DNA of 30,059 nt from Fimenecus sp045632525 (lineage in GTDB: Bacteria; Bacillota; Clostridia; Oscillospirales; Acutalibacteraceae). A model generated the notes under the pieces. The model was not told the DNA's origin. It saw only the letters and a program-made list of their open reading frames with translations, and did not search any database. Numbering within the stretch: the first letter of the stretch is position 1; each line of letters starts with the position of its first letter. Shown here one piece after another: positions 13,903 through 20,694 of the stretch. The stretch covers positions 1 to 30,059 of the forward strand of contig JAZQWV010000048.1 in the NCBI GenBank assembly GCA_045632525.1. Direction: 5' to 3'. A program made the position numbers and the translations under genes.

Positions 13903-15407
13903 TCTGTTACCTTCTCCTTAAAGTTGTCAAAGATTTCAGGACCATATACATTGTTTTCACCCTGACGGTCCCAAACCTGAGCAAAGAATGGGTTGATTCT
14001 TGCTTCTTCGTCATAATTCCATGGCCAAGGAAGTTCCTGTGGACACCAGTGACCGCCCTTAAGAACAAGGTTTGGTGACATTTCGAATTCGTTACCTCTT
14101 GCACTTACCCATTTAACAGGTGTGTACATATCAACGATTTCTGTTGCAAGGCACTTACCACCTCTGAACTCAGCAGCCTTCTGAAGGTCTTCAAGAGTAA
14201 GAGTATCAAATGGTTTTGTTTCATCATAACCGTGGTTAAGAACAATTACATCATCAGCAGTTGTCTTCTTTGATGGAATTACAATATCAAAATCTTCCCA
14301 CTTTCTTGGAAGAGCTTCATATTCTTCCATACTGCCGTAGTAAGCTTTCATTCTTACATCAACTTTGTTTTCTGCCCACCAGATTGTACCGTATTCAGGA
14401 GTCTGTGCAATCTTCTTCATAAATGGCTTAACTGCAAATGCAAATGGCTTTGCAAGGAATGCAAGCTTATAGAACCATTCAACATTGTTCATCATATTCT
14501 TGAAGTACTGCTTAACAGGAATATTAGCACGGAAATGACAATATTTTTCAAGCTTGTCACCGTCGTAGTACCACTGACCGTGGAAGTTACGAGTTGTGAA
14601 CCAATGTGGGTCAAAGAGTTTCTTTGGTGAACCAAGACCTAATGTACCAAGAAGGAGTTCTTCAAATTCAAAGTTTGTAATTCTGTATTCTTCACCTGAA
14701 CCGATATTGTAGAAGTTTCTCCAGAATTCTTCAGGAATGTCGTCGCCACAAACGTTAGCAAGAAGACGACCTGAATCTTCAACAGTTGCCCATTCAAGAA
14801 CACCATTGATTGGAACATGATACATAATTGGTTCCATATTCTTAAGGATTGCAGGATAAAGGATACCTGACTGACGAAGTGATACCCAATATTTAAGACC
14901 TGATTCAGCAAAAACAGCTTCTGCCTTTACCTTACTGATTGCATAGTGGTCATAAACACTGATTTTGATAGGGTCACCAGTTCTTGCCCAATGAACAGGA
15001 GCATTTCTGTCACCTGTTTCAGCAACTGTACCTATGTAAACAACTTTAACTGCATCAGGATTTGGCTGTGCCTTAATAGCGTTAACAATGTTCTGAGCAG
15101 CAGCAACATTTGTCTTCTGTGTCTTTACAGGATAATAGTCAGCAGCAGGAGAAACCATACCACCAACGTGAAGAACGTAGTCAGCACCATTTACCATTTC
15201 GAGAACGTCTTCGTAATTTGTAAGGTCACCCCAAACAAGCTTAACAGCAGGGTCATTTTCATAAGCTGCAAACTTTTCACGGTTTTTCTTACTGTCACGG
15301 TTAAGGACAACAATGTTGAACTTATCTTTTTTTGCGTAAAGCTCTTTAAAACCAGCCCATCCCATAGTACCTGATGAGCCTGTAAGAGCAACGGTCTTTT
15401 TCTGCAT
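13899..15407 (-). CDS. NAD(P)-dependent extended SDR with a C-terminal extension
   Basis: The 502-residue protein has an N-terminal Rossmann domain with TGSSGTMG (about residues 9-16), the acidic GDL after strand 3 (60-62), GTVAETG (126-132), and the intact catalytic pair Tyr155 and Lys159 in HYAISK. After about residue 330 it carries roughly 170 further residues, rich in tryptophan and aromatic residues, that I do not recognise. Ordinary sugar epimerases are 300-350 residues long. It is the first gene of a two-gene unit with its own promoter and terminator and a GGGGG ribosome binding site. Substrate could be a nucleotide sugar, a steroid-like or other carbonyl compound. Nothing visible decides this. 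Confidence 0.8.
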   Translation of the reverse strand: MQKKTVALTGSSGTMGWAGFKELYAKKDKFNIVVLNRDSKKNREKFAAYENDPAVKLVWGDLTNYEDVLEMVNGADYVLHVGGMVSPAADYYPVKTQKTNVAAAQNIVNAIKAQPNPDAVKVVYIGTVAETGDRNAPVHWARTGDPIKISVYDHYAISKVKAEAVFAESGLKYWVSLRQSGILYPAILKNMEPIMYHVPINGVLEWATVEDSGRLLANVCGDDIPEEFWRNFYNIGSGEEYRITNFEFEELLLGTLGLGSPKKLFDPHWFTTRNFHGQWYYDGDKLEKYCHFRANIPVKQYFKNMMNNVEWFYKLAFLAKPFAFAVKPFMKKIAQTPEYGTIWWAENKVDVRMKAYYGSMEEYEALPRKWEDFDIVIPSKKTTADDVIVLNHGYDETKPFDTLTLEDLQKAAEFRGGKCLATEIVDMYTPVKWVSARGNEFEMSPNLVLKGGHWCPQELPWPWNYDEEARINPFFAQVWDRQGENNVYGPEIFDNFKEKVTE

Positions 15408-15445
15408 AGGAATACCCCCATCTTAATATAATTTCATACAAAATA

Positions 15446-15475
15446 ATTATACATTTTTGTTACATATTTTGTCAA
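15446..15475 (-). promoter_or_regulatory. Promoter of the SDR gene pair
   Basis: On the minus strand a perfect TTGACA (15470-15475), an 18-base spacer and a perfect TATAAT (15446-15451) precede the 502-residue SDR gene by about 40 bases. Such a promoter predicts strong expression, in line with the codon use of the pair. Confidence 0.8.
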
Positions 15476-15504
15476 TATAAATCCGTTAATCTTTTATCAA
15501 TATG

Positions 15505-15542
15505 GATAAAAATAAAGCACACGAAATAAATCGTGTGCTTTT
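15505..15542 (-). terminator. Terminator of rpsB-tsf
   Basis: A perfect 11-bp stem AAAGCACACGA/TCGTGTGCTTT (15514-15524 with 15531-15541, loop of 6), followed leftward by ATTTTTAT, lies 19 bases past the tsf stop. Confidence 0.9.
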
Positions 15543-15560
15543 AGAATATTTTAGAAAAAA

Positions 15561-16661
15561 TTACATCATGCTTGCAATTTCAGCAGCAAAGTTTTCTTCT
15601 TTCTTTTCAATACCTTCGCCCTTTTCAAAACGAACAAAGCTTGAAAGTTTGATGTCAGCGCCAAGTTCTTTAGCAACTGAATTGATGTAACCGTTTACAT
15701 CGCCATCAAAGAGGTCTGAACGAACAAATGCCTGTTCAAGAAGACAAACTTCTTTAATCTGCTTTGCAAGACGACCCTGAACAAGACCTGTAAAGATTTT
15801 ATTTTCTGAAATTTCAGCTTTATGTGACACTGCAATTTCAGCCATAGTAGCATAAGCTTCTTTTGAAATGAAGTTTACAAAGTTCTTTCTCTGTTTCTGG
15901 TCAAGACCGTTGTAAATATTAGCGTCTTCGTCGCTCCACTTCTTATCATTGATTGCTTCTGTAATAATGCTGTTAAGAATTGGAACTGGAAGTGAATCAG
16001 GTTTATTCAATGCACTGTCAATTGTAATTGACTTCATCTTAGCAAGTTCTTCATCAGAAATATCAGCCTTGCTCTTATATTCTGGGTTCATAGCAGCAAT
16101 CTGCATTGCTACATTTTTACCCATAGCATCAAATTCAGCTTTAGCTGCTGTCGCATCGTCAACATCAAATGCAACAAGTACACCAACAGTACCACCTGCA
16201 TGGATGTATGTTGCTGTGTGACCTTCAACAAGAGCAAATCTACGAACTTTCATATTTTCACGAAGTGCAAGGAATACTTCCTGAACTTCTTCATCAACTG
16301 TTTTGTCAGAGTCAACTGCTTTTGTAGCAAGAAGAGCTTCAACATCAGCTGGTTTTGCAGCAACAACTGTCTTAACAACTTTAGCAGCAAGGTTAACGAA
16401 TGGTTCACCCTTTGCAACGAAGTCTGTTTCACAGTTAATTTCAACAAGAGCACCTGCATTAGCGTCACTATAAGCAGCAACAACGCCTTCAGCAGCTACA
16501 CGGCTTGCTTTCTTTGCAGCAGAAGCAAGACCTTTTTCTCTAAGAATATCGATAGCTTTTTCCATATCGCCATCTGTTTCAACAAGAGCTTTTTTACAAT
16601 CCATCATACCAACGCCTGTCTTCTCACGAAGAGCCTGAACGTCTTTTGCAGTAAATGCCAT
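15561..16661 (-). CDS. tsf: Translation elongation factor Ts, enlarged
   Basis: EF-Ts recycles EF-Tu by nucleotide exchange. The protein starts MAFTAKDVQALREKTGVGMM, with the N-terminal UBA-like domain (1-55), the EF-Tu-contacting TDFVA at 79-83, and the core ending in GRLAKQIKEVCLLEQAF (296-312). Including these it has 366 residues, compared with about 280-310 in most bacteria. The excess lies between PEY (193-195) and GRL (296-298), where about 60 additional residues occur (roughly 224-285). The ATG at 16661 is chosen because GGAGG precedes it. An in-frame TTG further upstream overlaps that ribosome binding site. It follows rpsB after a hairpin, the standard gene order. Confidence 0.95.
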   Translation of the reverse strand: MAFTAKDVQALREKTGVGMMDCKKALVETDGDMEKAIDILREKGLASAAKKASRVAAEGVVAAYSDANAGALVEINCETDFVAKGEPFVNLAAKVVKTVVAAKPADVEALLATKAVDSDKTVDEEVQEVFLALRENMKVRRFALVEGHTATYIHAGGTVGVLVAFDVDDATAAKAEFDAMGKNVAMQIAAMNPEYKSKADISDEELAKMKSITIDSALNKPDSLPVPILNSIITEAINDKKWSDEDANIYNGLDQKQRKNFVNFISKEAYATMAEIAVSHKAEISENKIFTGLVQGRLAKQIKEVCLLEQAFVRSDLFDGDVNGYINSVAKELGADIKLSSFVRFEKGEGIEKKEENFAAEIASMM

Positions 16662-16691
16662 TTTCTTTTCCTCCAATATTACGATATTTTT

Positions 16692-16722
16692 GAAAACAGC
16701 CCGTAACTATTTGCCACGGGCT
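16692..16722 (-). terminator. Attenuator-like hairpin between rpsB and tsf
   Basis: Leftward, AGCCCGT (16716-16722) pairs with ACGGGCT (16698-16704) around a loop of 11, followed by GTTTTC. The short T run suggests partial termination or an RNA-processing site, which would set the tsf level below rpsB. Confidence 0.55.
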
Positions 16723-16735
16723 ATAAAGAATTTAA

Positions 16736-17467
16736 TTATTCAGCAACTTCTTCTGCAGCTTCTTCAGCTACAACTTCCATTTGTTCGCCCTGTCTGCCTT
16801 CGATGATAGCGTCAGCCATAGCACCAGCAATAAGCTTAACTGCACGGATAGCGTCATCGTTACCTGGGATAACATAGTCAACATCGTCTGGGTCACAGTT
16901 TGTGTCAACGATAGCGATTACAGGAATACCAAGTTTCTTAGCTTCTGCAACAGCAATCTTTTCTTTTCTTGGGTCAACAATGAACATAGCAGCTGGCTGC
17001 TTTTTCATTTCTGTGATACCACCAATGTACTTTTCAAGTTTTTCAATTTCAAGTTCGTACTTTGCAACTTCTTTTTTAGGAAGAAGGTCAAATGTACCAT
17101 CTTCTTGCATAGCTTTGAGCTGAGCAAGTCTCTTGATTCTTTGCTTGATTGTTGTGAAGTTTGTGAGCATACCGCCGAGCCAACGAGCATTAACGAAAGG
17201 CATACCGCAACGCATTGCCTCTTCCTTAACTGAGCTCTGAGCCTGCTTCTTTGTGCCTACAAAAAGAACTTCGCCGCCGTTTTCAGCAACTTCTTTAATT
17301 ACTTTGTAAGCCTCTTCAAGTTTTTTAACTGTTTTCTGAAGGTCAATGATATAAATACCATTTCTTTCAGTGAAGATGTATTCAGCCATTTTTGGGTTCC
17401 ATCTTCTTGTCTGGTGTCCAAAGTGAACACCTGCCTCGAGTAACTGTTTCATAGATACTACTGACAT
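16736..17467 (-). CDS. rpsB: 30S ribosomal protein S2
   Basis: S2 is a late-assembly protein of the small ribosomal subunit. The 243-residue protein starts MSVVSMKQLLEAGVHFGHQT and contains RRWNPKM, YIIDLQKTV, FVGTKKQAQ, RWLGGMLTNF and the C-terminal segment GIPVIAIVDTNCDPDDVDYVIPGNDDA (about residues 180-206), all diagnostic of S2. The ATG at 17467 follows AAGGAGG. An in-frame upstream start at 17506 would lie in the structured leader and lacks a ribosome binding site. tsf follows, as in most bacteria. The tail (about 222-243) is rich in glutamate and alanine. Confidence 0.98.
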   Translation of the reverse strand: MSVVSMKQLLEAGVHFGHQTRRWNPKMAEYIFTERNGIYIIDLQKTVKKLEEAYKVIKEVAENGGEVLFVGTKKQAQSSVKEEAMRCGMPFVNARWLGGMLTNFTTIKQRIKRLAQLKAMQEDGTFDLLPKKEVAKYELEIEKLEKYIGGITEMKKQPAAMFIVDPRKEKIAVAEAKKLGIPVIAIVDTNCDPDDVDYVIPGNDDAIRAVKLIAGAMADAIIEGRQGEQMEVVAEEAAEEVAE

Positions 17468-17507
17468 TGTTTTTTCCTCCTTATTTATATCCTCTGCACG
17501 GGTCAAC

Positions 17508-17544
17508 TTTTAACAGGACATATTGTGATGCAATACTGTTAAAA
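17508..17544 (-). promoter_or_regulatory. Structured leader element of rpsB
   Basis: The rpsB leader contains a perfect 9-bp inverted repeat TTTTAACAG/CTGTTAAAA (17536-17544 with 17508-17516) that encloses a smaller ATTG/CAAT hairpin. The element lies between the promoter and the AAGGAGG site. Feedback control of rpsB by S2 through its leader is known in E. coli. That this element does the same job here is inference. Confidence 0.5.
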
Positions 17545-17570
17545 TCACCGCACATGCGAATTGCTGAAAA

Positions 17571-17599
17571 ATTATATCACAAGAACTTTAGTATTGCAA
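17571..17599 (-). promoter_or_regulatory. Promoter of rpsB-tsf
   Basis: On the minus strand TTGCAA (17594-17599), a 17-base spacer and TATAAT (17571-17576) with an extended TGA just before the -10 box give a strong promoter. The start would be near 17564, leaving a leader of about 97 bases. Confidence 0.75.
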
Positions 17600-17614
17600 G
17601 TGATTTTTCATAAT

Positions 17615-17839
17615 TTATCCAAAAATTTTATTTTGTAAATCTAACAACCTATCTTTTCTAACTTTTTCTTCGTCAAAGTCGTGAATAAACTTGTCTTCTT
17701 CAGTTTTAATTAAGATATTCCCCTCTTTAACATCAGTAGGCAAAAGTGAAATATCCACTTCTTTAAATGTTTCATCAGGAAGCTCAAGTATAGCAATATT
17801 ATTTTCAATTCTGCTAACAGAATAATATTCTTTATTCAT
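17615..17839 (-). CDS. DUF3006 domain protein
   Basis: This 74-residue acidic protein begins MNKEYYSVSRIENNIAILE, has a short beta-rich core (ILELPDETFKEVDISLLPTDVKEG is residues 17-40), and ends in a charged helix. This is the pattern of DUF3006 proteins, which are often encoded next to ComEC-like metallo-beta-lactamase-fold hydrolases, as here. Function is unknown. The ATG at 17839 lies 8 bases inside the end of the hydrolase gene, with AAGGAGTGG upstream. A longer reading frame to 17893 lacks a ribosome binding site. No terminator is visible after it, so transcripts may run on into rpsB. Confidence 0.75.
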   Translation of the reverse strand: MNKEYYSVSRIENNIAILELPDETFKEVDISLLPTDVKEGNILIKTEEDKFIHDFDEEKVRKDRLLDLQNKIFG

Positions 17840-18836
17840 AAATTGGTAGCCACTCCTTATTTTGAGTCTGAATATCAATGTTTTTACCATCACTTGTTAC
17901 AGTAATATCTCCTGTTTGAGCTGTAACATAAAAACCTATGTTGTTCTTTTTAAGCCTATCAATAACTTCGTCATGTGGGTGACCATAACTATTATCAGCA
18001 CCACAAGAAATTATTGCATATTTAGGATTAACTGCTTTGAGATATTTATCAGTTGATGATGTATTACTACCATGATGACCTAGCTTGATTACATCTGCTG
18101 TAAGGTCAAAATCAGAATTTAACAATTGTTTTTCTACAGCTTTTTCTGCATCACCTTGGAAAATAAACTTTGTTTCGCCATATACAATTTTTAAAACTAT
18201 TGACATATTATTTAAGTCTTCATCCTGCTCTGAAGGACTAAATATTTGAACAGCTGCATCCCCTAACCAAAAGCTTTCGCCAACAGTGGCTGGAATTGCA
18301 TTAACTTTATTAATTGCAATTGAATTGAGCAAATTTTCATAGCTCGTGGTTGTAACCATATTGATTTTTGAAAGTTTAGGCATAATTATATTGTCAACTT
18401 TATACTTATCAATAATGTCTTTTGCACTACCCATATGGTCATCGTGTTGATGTGTTATTACAAGATAATCGATTTTATTAATAGACAAAGACATAAGCGC
18501 TTCTTGAATATCTTGTGTATGATTTTTGGTACTTGTATCAATCATCATTACTGAGTCGTTGGATTTAATTATTGTACAATCCCCTTGGCCAACATCAAGA
18601 TAATAAATTGAAAAATTACTATCAATATTTACAGGTCCATTAATCGTACCTGTTGCATTATTTAAATCATTCCAAGTAAAAATTCCTTTGCCATCTAAAA
18701 ATGACATAACAAGAGAGAATAAAAATAGTACTAATGCAATGATTATTGTTATCTTCTCTTTGCGTTTTCTTTTATTGGAATAATATCCGTTAGGATTTCT
18801 TTTTCCTTTTTTGTAAATTGACTTTTTTTCTGCCAT
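17832..18836 (-). CDS. ComEC-like metallo-beta-lactamase-fold hydrolase
   Basis: The 334-residue protein has a very basic N-terminus, one membrane helix (about residues 29-48), and then an extracytoplasmic metallo-beta-lactamase domain: YLDVGQGDC (79-87), the metal site THQHDDH (128-134), FQGDAE and LGHHGS. This is the soluble domain found at the C-terminus of the DNA-uptake channel ComEC, here anchored by one helix and lacking the channel. Such proteins are plausible nucleases or phosphodiesterases at the cell surface. The ATG at 18836 follows AAGAAAGG. It lies 47 bases inside the end of ygiQ, and the DUF3006 gene overlaps its own end by 8 bases. Confidence 0.85.
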   Translation of the reverse strand: MAEKKSIYKKGKRNPNGYYSNKRKRKEKITIIIALVLFLFSLVMSFLDGKGIFTWNDLNNATGTINGPVNIDSNFSIYYLDVGQGDCTIIKSNDSVMMIDTSTKNHTQDIQEALMSLSINKIDYLVITHQHDDHMGSAKDIIDKYKVDNIIMPKLSKINMVTTTSYENLLNSIAINKVNAIPATVGESFWLGDAAVQIFSPSEQDEDLNNMSIVLKIVYGETKFIFQGDAEKAVEKQLLNSDFDLTADVIKLGHHGSNTSSTDKYLKAVNPKYAIISCGADNSYGHPHDEVIDRLKKNNIGFYVTAQTGDITVTSDGKNIDIQTQNKEWLPIYE

Positions 18837-20694
18837 TGTTATAGCCTTTCTTATTGTTGTGGGTTCTGTTGTATTGCACTCTGTCGTTAAACTTTGGCGC
18901 AATTAAACATTTGTTTGATGTTCCAATCAAATCGTTTCTTCCACATTTTTTTAATGCTTCATAGACTAAATCATAATTTTTAGGATTAAAGTATTGCATT
19001 AAAGCACGTTGCAATGCTTTATCATGGGGAGTTTTTGCCACAAAAACAGGTTCAAGTGTATATGGGTCAAGCTCTGAATAATACATTGCTGTTGAAATTG
19101 TACCCGGTGTAGGATAAAAGTCTTGAACTTGTTCTGGATGAAGATTTTCGCTTTTAATAAACTCGGCTAACTCAACAGCATCTTTTAATGTAGCACCTGG
19201 ATGTGAAGACATAAGGTAAGGAACTAAATATTGCTCTTTACCAATTGATTTTGTAAAGCTAAAATAACGCTTTGAAAATTCTTTATATGCTTCAATATGG
19301 GGTTTTCCCATTTTATCAAGCACGACAGCTGAGCAATGCTCAGGGGCAACTTTTAACTGACCACTTACATGATATCTAACAAGTTCTTTAAAGAAATCGT
19401 CTTTTTTATCACACAAAAGATAATCATAGCGAATACCTGAACGAATAAATACTTTTTTTACTTTTGGAATATTTCGTATTTCTCTTAAAATATCAAGATA
19501 TTCTTCGTGAGTAGAAATAAGAGCCGGACAAGGATTTGGAGCTAAGCACTTTTTGCCTTTACATAAACCACTCTTTATCTGTTTATCACATGATGGTCTT
19601 CGAAAGTTTGCTGTTGGACCACCAATATCGTGTATATAGCCTTTAAAACCATCTAATTGAGTGAGAATTTTTGCTTCATTTATAATGGATTCTTTACTTC
19701 TTGAAGTGATATATCTTCCCTGATGAAAAGCGATTGAGCAGAAATTACAACCACCAAAACAACCACGGTTATGAGTAATAGAAAACTCAACTTCTTGTAT
19801 TCCGGGAACTCCCCCGACCTTTTCATAAATTGGATGGTATGTTCGCATATACGGTAATGCATAAACATCGTCAAGTTCTTCAGTTGTTAATGGTTCCATT
19901 GGCACATTTTGAATAAGCATATATTTGCCATGGCGCTGCTTGATAACTTTACCACGAATATGGTCTTGCTCATCTTGTTGTATTCTACAAGAAATTGCAT
20001 ATTCTTTTTTTGATTTGCAAACATTTTCAAAAGATGGACATTCTACTCCAACATAAGGCGTTTCAGTAACTGGCACGGCATAACAAGTACCTTTAACATC
20101 TGTAATAGTTTTTATGCTTTCACCACTATTAAGACGATTGGCGATTTCGACGGTTTGCTTTTCGCCCATTCCGTATGAAATAAGGTTTGCACTGGAGTCA
20201 AAGAGTATAGATGGTCTAATTTTATCATCCCAATAGTCATAATGAGCGAATCTGCGAAGCGATGCTTCAAGACCACCTATAACAATGGGAATATCACCAT
20301 ATATTTCACGGATTTTATTGCAATATACAATAACCGCTCTATCGGGTCTTAAACCGAATTTTCCACCGGGCGAATATGCATCGGTGCTTCTTTTCTTTTT
20401 AGCTACTGTATAGTGAGCAACCATTGAGTCAATATTTCCTGATGACACAAAAAAGCCCAATCTGGGCTTGCCGAAAACAGTAAAATCTGTATCGGTAGTC
20501 CAGTTGGGTTGAGAAATAAAACCTACTTTGTATCCAGCATTTTCAAGAACTCTTGTAATAATGGATGCACCAAAACTAGGATGGTCAACATAAGCATCAC
20601 CAGATACATATACAAAGTCAACTTCATCCCAGTTTCGTGAAATCATATCTTGTTTTGAAATTGGTAAGAATTGTTTATTCAAAGTTTTGTTCAT
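18790..20694 (-). CDS. YgiQ family radical SAM protein
   Basis: The 634-residue protein is a full-length UPF0313/YgiQ family member. It starts near FLPISKQDM, has the N-terminal GDAYVDHPSFG motif, and carries the radical SAM cluster motif CFGGCNFC (Cys312, Cys316, Cys319) followed by SIAFHQGR. The C-terminal tail is very basic (KKVNLQKRKKKS). The reaction is not established in what I know of the family. The ATG at 20694 is chosen by alignment of the N-terminus. It lies 20 bases inside the end of ftsK. The last 47 bases overlap the hydrolase gene in another frame, so the basic tail is dual-coding. Confidence 0.93.
   Translation of the reverse strand: MNKTLNKQFLPISKQDMISRNWDEVDFVYVSGDAYVDHPSFGASIITRVLENAGYKVGFISQPNWTTDTDFTVFGKPRLGFFVSSGNIDSMVAHYTVAKKKRSTDAYSPGGKFGLRPDRAVIVYCNKIREIYGDIPIVIGGLEASLRRFAHYDYWDDKIRPSILFDSSANLISYGMGEKQTVEIANRLNSGESIKTITDVKGTCYAVPVTETPYVGVECPSFENVCKSKKEYAISCRIQQDEQDHIRGKVIKQRHGKYMLIQNVPMEPLTTEELDDVYALPYMRTYHPIYEKVGGVPGIQEVEFSITHNRGCFGGCNFCSIAFHQGRYITSRSKESIINEAKILTQLDGFKGYIHDIGGPTANFRRPSCDKQIKSGLCKGKKCLAPNPCPALISTHEEYLDILREIRNIPKVKKVFIRSGIRYDYLLCDKKDDFFKELVRYHVSGQLKVAPEHCSAVVLDKMGKPHIEAYKEFSKRYFSFTKSIGKEQYLVPYLMSSHPGATLKDAVELAEFIKSENLHPEQVQDFYPTPGTISTAMYYSELDPYTLEPVFVAKTPHDKALQRALMQYFNPKNYDLVYEALKKCGRNDLIGTSNKCLIAPKFNDRVQYNRTHNNKKGYNNGRKKVNLQKRKKKS

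Noticed and set aside
14946..15374. A 142-codon frame opposite the 502-residue SDR gene, and similar long antisense frames opposite tsf and rpsB (16200-16706, 16781-17233).
   Set aside because: They mirror strongly supported genes, have low-complexity cysteine- and serine-rich products, and lack ribosome binding sites.
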